Origin: Pseudomonas frederiksbergensis
Lineage (GTDB): Bacteria; Pseudomonadota; Gammaproteobacteria; Pseudomonadales; Pseudomonadaceae
Assembly: GCF_003732275.1 (NCBI RefSeq)
Contig: NZ_MOBM01000004.1
Location: forward strand, 1-64,000
Direction of reading: 5' to 3'
Length of the DNA: 64,000 nt
Position numbers and translations under genes: made by a program. Position 1 is the stretch's first letter; the number at the start of each line of letters is the position of its first letter. Positions 7,688 to 16,022 of this stretch are shown piece by piece. The notes beneath the pieces are model-generated. The model had not been told where the DNA came from and searched no databases. It saw nothing but the letters and a program-made list of their open reading frames with translations.

Positions 7688-9703
7688 ATGTCTGAATTCC
7701 AGCTAGTCACCCGCTTCGAGCCCGCCGGCGATCAGCCGGAAGCCATCCGCCTGATGGTCGAGGGTATTGAAGCCGGGCTGGCGCACCAGACGTTGCTCGG
7801 TGTGACCGGCTCGGGCAAGACCTTCAGCATCGCCAACGTGATCGCCCAGATACAGCGCCCGACGCTGGTGCTGGCGCCCAACAAGACGCTGGCCGCGCAG
7901 TTGTATGGCGAATTCAAGGCGTTCTTCCCGAACAATGCCGTTGAATACTTCGTGTCCTATTACGACTACTACCAGCCCGAAGCCTACGTGCCGTCATCCG
8001 ACACCTTCATCGAGAAGGATGCCTCGATCAACGACCACATCGAGCAGATGCGTCTGTCCGCCACCAAAGCGCTGCTGGAGCGCAAGGATGCAATCATTGT
8101 CACCACGGTGTCGTGCATCTACGGTCTGGGCAGTCCGGAAACCTATTTGAAGATGGTGTTGCACGTGGATCGCGGCGACAAGCTCGACCAGCGTGCGCTG
8201 CTGCGTCGCCTGGCCGACCTGCAATACACCCGCAACGACATGGATTTCGCCCGGGCGACCTTCCGGGTGCGCGGCGATGTGATTGATATCCACCCGGCGG
8301 AATCCGATTTCGAAGCGATCCGCATTGAGCTGTTCGATGACGAAGTGGAGAGCCTGTCCGCCTTCGACCCGCTGACCGGTGAGGTCATCCGCAAACTGCC
8401 GCGTTTCACCTTTTATCCGAAGAGCCACTACGTGACGCCGCGCGAAACCCTGCTCGAAGCTACCGAAGGGATCAAGGTCGAATTGCAGGAGCGCCTGGAA
8501 TACCTGCGCGCCAATAACAAACTGGTGGAAGCTCAGCGACTGGAGCAGCGCACCCGTTTCGACCTGGAGATGATCCTCGAACTGGGCTACTGCAACGGCA
8601 TCGAAAACTACTCGCGCTACCTCTCGGGCCGTGAGTCCGGCCAGGCGCCCCCAACTTTGTTCGACTACCTGCCGGCGGACGCCTTGCTGGTGATCGACGA
8701 ATCTCACGTCAGCGTGCCGCAAGTCGGCGCCATGTATAAAGGTGACCGTTCCCGTAAAGAGACGTTGGTGGAGTACGGTTTCCGCTTGCCCTCGGCCCTG
8801 GACAACCGGCCGATGCGTTTCGACGAGTTCGAAAGCATCAGCCCCCAAACGATTTTTGTCTCGGCCACGCCGGGCAATTACGAGGCGGAGCACGCCGGCC
8901 GAGTGGTCGAGCAATTGGTGCGACCGACTGGCCTGGTGGACCCGCAAATCGAAATCCGTCCGGCATTGACTCAGGTCGACGACTTGCTCTCGGAAATCAC
9001 CAAGCGCGTGGCCCTGGAAGAGCGGGTGCTGGTGACCACGCTGACCAAGCGCATGTCCGAAGACTTGACCGATTACCTGGCCGACCACGGCGTGCGCGTG
9101 CGTTATCTGCACTCGGACATCGACACCGTGGAGCGGGTCGAAATTATCCGTGACTTGCGTCTTGGCGTCTTCGATGTGCTGGTGGGGATCAACCTGCTGC
9201 GTGAAGGCCTGGACATGCCGGAAGTCTCGCTGGTGGCGATTCTCGACGCGGACAAGGAAGGTTTCCTGCGTTCCGAGCGCTCGCTGATCCAGACCATCGG
9301 CCGGGCGGCGCGCAACCTCAATGGTCGGGCGATTCTGTATGCGGATCGCATCACCGGTTCCATGGAGCGGGCGATTGGCGAAACCGAACGTCGTCGCGAC
9401 AAGCAGATCGCCTTCAACCTGGCCAACGACATCACGCCGAAGGGGGTGTTCAAGGACGTCGCCGACATCATGGAAGGCGCGGTCGTGCCGGGTTCGCGCA
9501 GCAAGAAGCGCAAAGGCATGGCCAAGGCCGCCGAGGAAAGTGCCAAGTACGAGGCGGAACTGCGCTCGCCGAGCGAGATCAGCAAACGCATTCGTCAGCT
9601 GGAAGAAAAGATGTACCAGCTCGCCCGCGACCTGGAATTCGAAGCCGCCGCGCAGTTGCGCGACGAAATCGGCAAGTTGCGGGAGCGGTTGATCGCGGTT
9701 TGA
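7688..9703 (+). CDS. uvrB: Excinuclease ABC subunit B
   Basis: A 671-residue damage-recognition helicase of nucleotide excision repair, which acts with UvrA and UvrC in the cytoplasm. It has Walker [10 protein letters not shown], the beta-hairpin with the aromatic run YDYYQPEAY, the DESH box ([11 protein letters not shown]), helicase motifs VSATPG and QTIGRAARN, and a C-terminal UVR domain that contacts UvrC ([20 protein letters not shown]). The start at 7688 follows GAGAGG with proper spacing. Size is standard. A perfect inverted repeat lies just upstream and may be regulatory. Confidence 0.98.
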   Translation: MSEFQLVTRFEPAGDQPEAIRLMVEGIEAGLAHQTLLGVTGSGKTFSIANVIAQIQRPTLVLAPNKTLAAQLYGEFKAFFPNNAVEYFVSYYDYYQPEAYVPSSDTFIEKDASINDHIEQMRLSATKALLERKDAIIVTTVSCIYGLGSPETYLKMVLHVDRGDKLDQRALLRRLADLQYTRNDMDFARATFRVRGDVIDIHPAESDFEAIRIELFDDEVESLSAFDPLTGEVIRKLPRFTFYPKSHYVTPRETLLEATEGIKVELQERLEYLRANNKLVEAQRLEQRTRFDLEMILELGYCNGIENYSRYLSGRESGQAPPTLFDYLPADALLVIDESHVSVPQVGAMYKGDRSRKETLVEYGFRLPSALDNRPMRFDEFESISPQTIFVSATPGNYEAEHAGRVVEQLVRPTGLVDPQIEIRPALTQVDDLLSEITKRVALEERVLVTTLTKRMSEDLTDYLADHGVRVRYLHSDIDTVERVEIIRDLRLGVFDVLVGINLLREGLDMPEVSLVAILDADKEGFLRSERSLIQTIGRAARNLNGRAILYADRITGSMERAIGETERRRDKQIAFNLANDITPKGVFKDVADIMEGAVVPGSRSKKRKGMAKAAEESAKYEAELRSPSEISKRIRQLEEKMYQLARDLEFEAAAQLRDEIGKLRERLIAV

Positions 9704-9725
9704 TTTGTGGTGTCTGACAGGGCCT

Positions 9726-9808
9726 CTTCGCGAGCAAGCCCGCTCCCACAGTTGACCGAGTTGTCCAGGCGGACGCGGTCTACTGTGGGAGCGGGCTTGC
9801 TCGCGAAG
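9726..9808. repeat. REP doublet
   Basis: Inverted copies of the CTTCGCGAGCAAGCCCGCTC family lie between uvrB and gltX, spaced by about 35 bases. Confidence 0.85.
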
Positions 9809-9982
9809 GCGTACGACTGAACGCCATATTCGTCAGCTAAAGCGCTTCCCCCCAGCCCTCAACCCACCTCGGCCTACGAGTGATGTGGAGGTAAATACCC
9901 CACTCACTGGAGCCGGGCGGCTATCGCCTGTTACCATTCGCCTCTTGTTTGATCTTCGCTTTTATTCTTTTCGAGACATGCC

Positions 9983-11464
9983 ATGACCACCGTCCGCACT
10001 CGCATCGCGCCATCACCTACCGGGGACCCCCACGTAGGTACCGCTTACATCGCTTTGTTCAACTACTGCTTTGCCAAGCAGCATGGCGGTGAGTTCATCC
10101 TGCGGATCGAAGATACCGACCAACTGCGTTCGACCCGCGAGTCCGAACAGCAGATTTACGACGCCCTGCGCTGGTTGGGTATCGACTGGAGCGAAGGCCC
10201 GGACGTCGGCGGCCCGCACGGTCCTTACCGTCAAAGTGAGCGCGGCGACATCTATCAGAAGTACTGCCAGCAACTGGTCGATATGGGTCATGCCTTCCCG
10301 TGCTTCTGCACGGCTGAAGAATTGGACCAGATGCGCGCCGAGCAAATGGCGCGTGGCGAAACCCCGCGTTACGACGGCCGTGCGCTGTTGCTGTCCAAGG
10401 AAGAAGTCGCGCGCCGCCTGGCCGCTGGCGAACCACACGTCATCCGCATGAAAGTGCCGACCGAAGGCGTGTGCGTGGTGCCTGATATGCTGCGGGGCGA
10501 CGTCGAGATCCCGTGGGATCGCATGGATATGCAAGTGCTGATGAAGACCGACGGCCTGCCGACGTACTTCCTGGCCAACGTGGTCGATGACCACTTGATG
10601 GGCATTACCCACGTTCTGCGCGGTGAAGAATGGCTGCCATCGGCACCGAAACTGATCCTCTTGTACGAATACTTCGGCTGGGAACAACCGCAGCTGTGCT
10701 ACATGCCGCTGCTGCGTAACCCGGACAAGAGCAAGCTGTCCAAGCGCAAGAACCCGACCTCGGTGACGTTCTACGAGCGCATGGGCTTCATGCCGGAAGC
10801 GATGCTCAACTACCTGGGCCGCATGGGCTGGTCGATGCCGGACGAGCGCGAGAAGTTCTCCCTGCAGGAAATGGTCGACAACTTCGACCTGAGCCGCGTC
10901 TCCCTCGGTGGGCCGATTTTCGACATCGAGAAGCTGTCGTGGCTCAACGGTCAGTGGTTGCGTGACCTGCCGGTGGAAGAGTTCGCCGCTCGTCTGCAAA
11001 CGTGGGCACTGAACCCTGAGTACATGATGAAAATCGCACCGCACGTGCAGGGCAGGGTTGAAACCTTCAGCCAGGTCGCACCGCTGGCCGGCTTCTTCTT
11101 CGCCGGTGGCGTGAACCCGGACGTCAAGCTATTCGAATCCAAAAAGCTCTCGGGTGATCAGGTTCGTCAGTTGATGCAGTTGATTTTGTGGAAGCTGGAA
11201 AGCCTGCGTCAGTGGGAGAAGGACAGCATCACTGCAACCATTCAGGCGGTGGTCGAATCCCTGGAGTTGAAGCTGCGTGATGCGATGCCGCTGATGTTCG
11301 CCGCGATCACTGGGCAGGCCAGCTCGGTGTCGGTACTCGATGCGATGGAAATCCTCGGTCCGGACCTGACCCGTTTCCGTCTGCGTCAGGCCATCGACCT
11401 GCTGGGCGGCGTGTCGAAGAAGGAAAACAAGGAGTGGGAAAAACTGTTGGGCAATATCGCCTAA
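9983..11464 (+). CDS. gltX: Glutamyl-tRNA synthetase
   Basis: A 493-residue class I aminoacyl-tRNA synthetase that charges tRNA-Glu. The HIGH-type signature is [14 protein letters not shown] near the N-terminus and the KMSKS-type loop is DKSKLSKR at about residue 250; the helical anticodon-binding region follows. Length is normal for bacterial GluRS. Two tRNA-Glu genes, its substrates, lie directly downstream after the gene end. ATG 9983 is the natural start ([14 protein letters not shown]). Confidence 0.97.
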   Translation: MTTVRTRIAPSPTGDPHVGTAYIALFNYCFAKQHGGEFILRIEDTDQLRSTRESEQQIYDALRWLGIDWSEGPDVGGPHGPYRQSERGDIYQKYCQQLVDMGHAFPCFCTAEELDQMRAEQMARGETPRYDGRALLLSKEEVARRLAAGEPHVIRMKVPTEGVCVVPDMLRGDVEIPWDRMDMQVLMKTDGLPTYFLANVVDDHLMGITHVLRGEEWLPSAPKLILLYEYFGWEQPQLCYMPLLRNPDKSKLSKRKNPTSVTFYERMGFMPEAMLNYLGRMGWSMPDEREKFSLQEMVDNFDLSRVSLGGPIFDIEKLSWLNGQWLRDLPVEEFAARLQTWALNPEYMMKIAPHVQGRVETFSQVAPLAGFFFAGGVNPDVKLFESKKLSGDQVRQLMQLILWKLESLRQWEKDSITATIQAVVESLELKLRDAMPLMFAAITGQASSVSVLDAMEILGPDLTRFRLRQAIDLLGGVSKKENKEWEKLLGNIA

Positions 11465-11469
11465 GGTCG

Positions 11470-11517
11470 TTTGATCCTGCGTAGGAGCTGCCGAAGGCTG
11501 CGATCTTTTGATCCTGC
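11470..11517. repeat. Short interspersed repeat with flanking direct repeats
   Basis: The sequence from 11481 (GTAGGAGCTGCCGAAGGCTG) to 11513 matches a short repeat I recall as common in P. fluorescens intergenic DNA. The 11-mer TTTGATCCTGC occurs at both sides (11470-11480 and 11507-11517). Confidence 0.5.
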
Positions 11518-11604
11518 TCTTCGGCGCCACCCCCGTTTTTCGGGGGGAGGGCGGTAAGTGATTGTTATGGCGACAAAAAATTTTGGAAATTGTTAAAAAT
11601 AAGT

Positions 11605-11633
11605 TTGACAGCCTTCCGATGCGCCATTAAGAT
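11605..11633 (+). promoter_or_regulatory. Sigma-70 promoter of the Ala/Glu tRNA cluster
   Basis: TTGACA (11605-11610) and TAAGAT (11628-11633) are spaced by 17 bases and followed by a GC-rich discriminator, as usual for growth-rate-controlled stable RNA promoters. The first tRNA starts 22 bases later. Confidence 0.75.
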
Positions 11634-11654
11634 TCGCCCCGTCCTCAGCGATGA

Positions 11655-11730
<76 letters not shown>

Positions 11731-11809
11731 ATTTACACTTCAAGGTCTGGCCACCCCGGCCTTGAAGCGATCAACACTCAGCGTTGATCAGTTGTATAGA
11801 AGGGTTTGC

Positions 11810-11885
11810 GTCCCCTTCGTCTAGTGGCCTAGGACACCGCCCTTTCACGGCGGTAACAGGGGTTCGAGTCCCCTAGGGGACGCCA
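11810..11885 (+). tRNA. tRNA-Glu(TTC), copy 1
   Basis: A 76-base cloverleaf GTCCCCTTCGTCTAG... with anticodon loop CTTTCAC (anticodon TTC) and encoded GCCA end. It follows tRNA-Ala in the same transcript. Confidence 0.97.
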
Positions 11886-11938
11886 GTTTTACAGAAGCGA
11901 TGTTGCAAGATGTCGCTCCGCCGCGAGGCGAAAAATCC

Positions 11939-12014
<76 letters not shown>

Positions 12015-12094
12015 ATTTTACAGTTCAAGGTCTGGCCACACCGGCCTTGAATCGATCAGCTCTCAGCACTGATCAGTTGTATAGAAGGTTTTGC

Positions 12095-12170
12095 GTCCCC
12101 TTCGTCTAGTGGCCTAGGACACCGCCCTTTCACGGCGGTAACAGGGGTTCGAGTCCCCTAGGGGACGCCA
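12095..12170 (+). tRNA. tRNA-Glu(TTC), copy 2
   Basis: Same sequence as the copy at 11810-11885, anticodon TTC, encoded CCA. It is the last tRNA before the terminator. Confidence 0.97.
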
Positions 12171-12196
12171 CGATTACCCGCTCTGCGGGATTTTAT

Positions 12197-12231
12197 AAGG
12201 GTCATTCAATTATTGAATGGCCCTTTTGTTT
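12197..12231 (+). terminator. Terminator of the tRNA cluster
   Basis: A 13-bp stem (12197-12209 with 12213-12225) closed by a TTA loop contains one G-U-type pair and is followed by a T-rich tract. Confidence 0.85.
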
Positions 12232-12352
12232 GTCTGGCGTTTGGCCAACTCTCCTTTTTCCTCAAACTGTTCTTCAGACCGGCGGTCGCATTCACGACTT
12301 GCGGAAAATTATTATGAGAATAATATTCTATTCGTAATATTCGGAGGCAACG

Positions 12353-12892
12353 ATGAACGATAAAAAAGCTCAAACCCGCGAACGCATCCTCAAGGCTGCC
12401 AGTGCAGCGCTGATCCAGCGCGGCCCGGCCGAGCCGAGCGTGGGCGAAGTGATGGGCGCGGCCGGGCTGACGGTCGGCGGCTTCTATGCGCATTTCGAAA
12501 GCAAGGACGCATTGATGCTGGAAGCGTTCAAGCAGCTGCTCAGCCATCGTCGTGCCTTGATCGCCGACATGGACGCCGAGTTGACCGGCGAAGAGCGTCG
12601 CGCGTTGGTCGCGGCGTTCTACCTGTCGCGCAAACACCGTGATTCGACCGAGCAGGCATGCCCGATTCCAGCGTCGGTCGGCGAGTTGGGCCGTCTGCCG
12701 GACGAATTTCGTGTGGCATTGAATGAGCATGTTGAGTTGATGGCCGCTCAGTTGGCGGCCAGCCCGGAAGAGGCCGACAAAGCCTTGGCCGACATGGCCT
12801 TGATGGTCGGTGGTTTGGCTTTGGCGCGGGCGCTGGGGCCAGGAGAGTTGTCCGATCGATTGCTGCGCGCCGCCAAGTCGGCGGTGTTATGA
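12353..12892 (+). CDS. TetR-family transcriptional regulator
   Basis: A 179-residue one-component repressor. The N-terminal helix-turn-helix reads RERILKAASAALIQRGPAEPSVGEVMGAAGLTVGGFYAHFESKDAL, typical of TetR, and a helical ligand-binding domain follows. GGAGG precedes ATG 12353 at good distance. The AT-rich stretch 12310-12345, with repeated AATATTC-like half sites, is a plausible autoregulatory operator. The following hydrolase gene begins 31 bases after its stop and may be a co-transcribed target. The ligand is unknown. Confidence 0.9.
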   Translation: MNDKKAQTRERILKAASAALIQRGPAEPSVGEVMGAAGLTVGGFYAHFESKDALMLEAFKQLLSHRRALIADMDAELTGEERRALVAAFYLSRKHRDSTEQACPIPASVGELGRLPDEFRVALNEHVELMAAQLAASPEEADKALADMALMVGGLALARALGPGELSDRLLRAAKSAVL

Positions 12893-12922
12893 CCTAAAGG
12901 CGTCAGCCTGAGGAGATGGGCG

Positions 12923-13756
12923 ATGAACACGTTGAGCTGGGTTCGTGGCGTTAATGGCACCTTGGGCTGGTTCGCGCCGAAGCTGGTGGCGAGCAAGATG
13001 CGTCTGGCATTCATGACCCCGCGGCAATTGCTGCCGCGTGACTGGGAGCTGCCACTGCTGGCGAAATCCGAAAGAATCACCTTGCGCTTCGGTCTCTCGG
13101 CGCTGCGTTGGGGACAAGGGCCGGCGGTGTTGTTGATGCACGGCTGGGAGGGCCGGCCGACACAGTTTGCCGCGCTGATCACGGCGCTGGTCGATGCCGG
13201 TTACACCGTGGTTGCCCTGGACGGCCCGGCTCATGGTCGTTCGCCTGGTCGCGAGGCTAATGTGGTGCTGTTCGCTCGGGCGATGCTCGAAGCGGCCGCT
13301 GAATTGCCGCCGCTGCAAGCGGTGATCGGTCACTCCATGGGCGGCGCCAGTGCCATGCTCGCAGTTCAGTTGGGTTTGCGCACCGAAACCCTGGTCTCGA
13401 TCGCCGCCCCGGCGCGAATTCTCGGGGTACTGCGTGGGTTCGCACGCTATGTACGCCTGCCGCCCAAAGCCCGTTCGGAGTTTATTCGCCATGTCGAGAA
13501 AGACGTCGGCATGCGCGCCGCTGCGCTGGATGTTGCGCGCTATCAGCTCGACATGCCGGGGCTGATCGTCCATGCCGAAGACGACAACTTTGTTCCAGTC
13601 AAGGAATCCCAATTGATCCACGAAGCCTGGTTCGACAGCCGTCTGTTGCGCCTGGAAGAGGGCGGTCATCAGCGGGTACTGGCCGATCCGCGGGTGATCG
13701 ACGGGGTTCTCTCGCTGCTGGCCGGTCGAAGCCTGCAATCGCGCCAATCGGCCTGA
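12923..13756 (+). CDS. Alpha/beta-fold hydrolase
   Basis: A 277-residue esterase/lipase-like protein. It shows the oxyanion-hole motif LMHGWEG, nucleophile elbow GHSMGG (Ser at about residue 138), acid residue region LIVHAEDDNFVP and histidine region EEGGHQRVL, so the catalytic triad is complete. The substrate is unknown. It lies between a TetR regulator and a thioesterase on the same strand, suggesting a small acyl-ester-handling operon. Confidence 0.88.
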   Translation: MNTLSWVRGVNGTLGWFAPKLVASKMRLAFMTPRQLLPRDWELPLLAKSERITLRFGLSALRWGQGPAVLLMHGWEGRPTQFAALITALVDAGYTVVALDGPAHGRSPGREANVVLFARAMLEAAAELPPLQAVIGHSMGGASAMLAVQLGLRTETLVSIAAPARILGVLRGFARYVRLPPKARSEFIRHVEKDVGMRAAALDVARYQLDMPGLIVHAEDDNFVPVKESQLIHEAWFDSRLLRLEEGGHQRVLADPRVIDGVLSLLAGRSLQSRQSA

Positions 13757-13804
13757 GCTTCCGTTACACTGCCCCGGTCGAAATAATCTGACCGGGAGTG
13801 GGGC

Positions 13805-14254
13805 ATGGGCTGGGATCGGGCAACGCCGTTTATCATTGATCTGGAAGTGGGCGCCGAGGACATCGACGGGCTGGGCCACGCGAACAACGCGGTGTACGTG
13901 ACCTGGCTCGAGCGCTGCGCCTGGCGCCACTCGCAACGGCTGGGCCTGGATCTGGTCGAGTACCGGCGGCTGGATCGGGCGATGGCGGTGGTGCGACACG
14001 AGATCGATTATCTGGCTGCTGCCTATGAGGGCGATGAGTTGCAGTTGGCGACCTGGATCGTCGATTGGGACCAGCGCCTGAAAATGACCCGACACTTTCA
14101 GTTGAAGCGTCCTAGCGACAACACGACGTTGCTGCGGGCGCAAACCACTTTCGTGTGTATCGAACTGTCGACCGGCAAGCCCAAACGCATGACGGCGGAA
14201 TTCATCGAGGGCTACGGGCCCGCGTTGCAGGTGTTGGATTCAGCGAAAATCTAA
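13805..14254 (+). CDS. Acyl-CoA thioesterase, hot-dog fold (4HBT/YbgC-like)
   Basis: A 149-residue hot-dog protein with the motif EDIDGLGHANNAVYVTWLERC, characteristic of YbgC/4-hydroxybenzoyl-CoA thioesterase-like enzymes. It probably cleaves acyl-CoA in the cytoplasm. ATG 13805 follows GGGAGTGGGGC. It sits about 50 bases after the hydrolase gene and its stop is followed directly by a REP doublet. Substrate unknown. Confidence 0.88.
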   Translation: MGWDRATPFIIDLEVGAEDIDGLGHANNAVYVTWLERCAWRHSQRLGLDLVEYRRLDRAMAVVRHEIDYLAAAYEGDELQLATWIVDWDQRLKMTRHFQLKRPSDNTTLLRAQTTFVCIELSTGKPKRMTAEFIEGYGPALQVLDSAKI

Positions 14255-14343
14255 TGTGGGAGCGGGCTTGCTCGCGAAGCGGCGTATCAAACAACTTATG
14301 TTTCGACTGACACACCGCTTTCGCGAGCAGGCTCGCTCCCACA
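14255..14343. repeat. REP doublet
   Basis: The TGTGGGAGCGGGCTTGCTCG copy and an inverted copy ending GCAGGCTCGCTCCCACA enclose about 40 bases after the thioesterase gene. The two arms belong to slightly different variants. Confidence 0.85.
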
Positions 14344-14429
14344 AGGGGCACAAGGGGATCTGCGATGTTCTGCAGATTCCTCGCGCAATCCAGTAAACTG
14401 CAGCACGTTTTTCGTTGAGTGTGTTTTTC

Positions 14430-15389
14430 ATGCAAATTGCTTTGGCGCCCATGGAGGGGTTGGTCGACAACATCCTGCGGGACGTGCTGACCCGTGTGGG
14501 CGGTATTGATTGGTGCGTGACCGAATTCATTCGGATCAACGATCAGCTGCTCACGCCTGCCTATTACCACAAGTTCGGCCCGGAACTGCTGACCGGTGCC
14601 CGAACCGCAACCGGTGTGCCGCTGCGGGTGCAACTGCTGGGCTCCGATCCAGTGTGCCTGGCGGAAAACGCCGCACTGGCCTGCGAGTTGGGTTCCGAAG
14701 TCATCGACCTGAACTTTGGCTGCCCGGCCAAGACCGTCAACAAATCCCGTGGCGGCGCTGTGCTGCTCAAAGAGCCTGAACTGCTCAATGAAATTGTCGA
14801 ACACGTCCGTCGGGCGGTGCCAGCGCACATTCCAGTGACCGCCAAGATGCGCCTCGGTTTCGACAGCCCGGACGGTGCGCTAGTCTGCGCCACGGCCCTG
14901 GCTGAAGGCGGCGCGGCGCACATCGTGGTTCATGCGCGGACCAAGACCGATGGCTACAAGCCGCCGGCTCACTGGGAATGGATCCCTCGGGTGCAGGACG
15001 TGGTCAAGGTGCCGGTGTTTGCCAACGGCGACATCTGGAGCGTCGAAGACTGGCGTCGTTGCCGCGAGATCAGCGGCGTCGAAGACATCATGCTCGGTCG
15101 TGGACTGGTATCGCGCCCGGATCTGGCCCGGCAAATCGCTGCCGCCCGCGCCGGTGAAGACGTCATCGAGATGACCTGGGCCGAGCTGCTGCCGCTGATT
15201 CAGGACTTCTGGCTGCAAGTCAAAGCGCAGATGACACCGCGTCAATCGCCGGGTCGCTTGAAGCAATGGCTGGCGATGCTGACCCGCAATTATCCTGAAG
15301 CGGTAGCGCTGTTCACCGTCCTGCGTCGTGAGACCGAACTGGATAATGTCTCGCGTTTGCTGGGTCTGCAGGTCTCTGAAGCGGCCTGA
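14430..15389 (+). CDS. dusC: tRNA-dihydrouridine(16) synthase
   Basis: A 319-residue FMN enzyme that reduces uridine in the D-loop of tRNA. It has the family start [13 protein letters not shown], the signature [21 protein letters not shown] with the catalytic Cys, and FMN-binding segments [10 protein letters not shown] and [10 protein letters not shown]. Size and sequence fit the DusC rather than the DusA or DusB subfamily. An in-frame TTG lies 15 bases upstream, but ATG 14430 matches the usual N-terminus. It stands alone, with a REP element upstream and a heat-shock gene downstream. Confidence 0.92.
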   Translation: MQIALAPMEGLVDNILRDVLTRVGGIDWCVTEFIRINDQLLTPAYYHKFGPELLTGARTATGVPLRVQLLGSDPVCLAENAALACELGSEVIDLNFGCPAKTVNKSRGGAVLLKEPELLNEIVEHVRRAVPAHIPVTAKMRLGFDSPDGALVCATALAEGGAAHIVVHARTKTDGYKPPAHWEWIPRVQDVVKVPVFANGDIWSVEDWRRCREISGVEDIMLGRGLVSRPDLARQIAAARAGEDVIEMTWAELLPLIQDFWLQVKAQMTPRQSPGRLKQWLAMLTRNYPEAVALFTVLRRETELDNVSRLLGLQVSEAA

Positions 15390-15418
15390 AGCTACTTTTA
15401 AAAAACAGAAAAAGAGCT

Positions 15419-15447
15419 CTTGAAAAGTAATCAGCGGTCCTTATCTA
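15419..15447 (+). promoter_or_regulatory. Probable sigma-32 heat-shock promoter
   Basis: CTTGAAA (15419-15425) and CCTTATCTA (15439-15447) are spaced by 13 bases. This matches the heat-shock sigma factor pattern (CTTGAAA-N13-CCCCATNTA) with two differences in the -10 box. It precedes the ibpA-type gene. Confidence 0.6.
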
Positions 15448-15449
15448 AG

Positions 15450-15518
15450 GATTACGCGATGCCGAATTCGGGTCGCGGAGACAAAAAACTTGCTGATTAT
15501 GTTCAGGAGATTTGAATC
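15450..15518 (+). promoter_or_regulatory. ROSE-like RNA thermometer in the ibpA leader
   Basis: The leader ends with TTGCT (15490-15494) ten bases before the Shine-Dalgarno AGGAG (15505-15509). The U(U/C)GCU element pairing with the ribosome binding site is the hallmark of ROSE-type thermometers, and short ROSE-like elements are known for Pseudomonas ibpA. An upstream GC-rich hairpin (GCCGAATTCGGGTC region) would complete the fold. Confidence 0.6.
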
Positions 15519-15965
15519 ATGAGTACTGCATTTTCCCTGGCCCCACTGTTCCGTTCCTCGGTAGGTTTCGACCGTTTCAACGACCTGTTCGAAACCGCCC
15601 TGCGCAATGAGCCAGGCAGCACCTATCCACCCTACAACGTTGAAAAATACGGCGATGATCAATACCGCATTGTCGTAGCAGCCGCCGGTTTCCAGGAAGA
15701 AGACCTGGACCTGCAAGTGGAGAAAGGTGTGCTGACCATCAGTGGCGGCAAACGTGACGCGGACGAAAGCGTCACTTACCTGTACCAAGGCATCGCTCAG
15801 CGCGCCTTCAAACTGTCGTTCCGTCTGGCGGACCACATTGAAATCAAGGCCGCCGAACTGCGCAACGGTCTGTTGAGTATCGATTTGCTGCGCGTGATTC
15901 CGGAAGAAGCGAAAGCCAAACGCATCCCGATCAACGGGACGGAAAAACCGGCTCTACAGCACTGA
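15519..15965 (+). CDS. ibpA: Small heat-shock protein, Hsp20/IbpA family
   Basis: A 148-residue alpha-crystallin-type chaperone that holds unfolded proteins in the cytoplasm for refolding by DnaK/ClpB. It shows the IbpA-type N-terminus (FDRFNDLFETAL, PPYNVEKYGDDQYRIVVAAAGF), the alpha-crystallin core GVLTISGGKR, the AFKLSFRLADHIEIKAAELRNGLL segment and an IPI-type tail (RIPING). A sigma-32-like promoter and a ROSE-like thermometer precede it, and an intrinsic terminator follows at once, so it is a single-gene heat-shock unit. Confidence 0.93.
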   Translation: MSTAFSLAPLFRSSVGFDRFNDLFETALRNEPGSTYPPYNVEKYGDDQYRIVVAAAGFQEEDLDLQVEKGVLTISGGKRDADESVTYLYQGIAQRAFKLSFRLADHIEIKAAELRNGLLSIDLLRVIPEEAKAKRIPINGTEKPALQH

Positions 15966-15975
15966 GCCAAGTAAC

Positions 15976-16008
15976 AAAAAGGGCGCCATTCACTGGCGCC
16001 CTTTTTTG
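15976..16008 (+). terminator. Terminator after ibpA
   Basis: The stem AGGGCGCCA-TTCAC-TGGCGCCCT is flanked by an A-run and a six-base T-run. It may also stop the convergent GGDEF/EAL gene transcript. Confidence 0.9.
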
Positions 16009-16022
16009 TGCCTGTGTCCGAC

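Noticed and set aside
7483..7710. 75-codon minus-strand frame in the uvrB upstream region
   Set aside because: Overlaps the uvrB start and lacks any recognisable domain; the Cys/Lys-rich content looks accidental.
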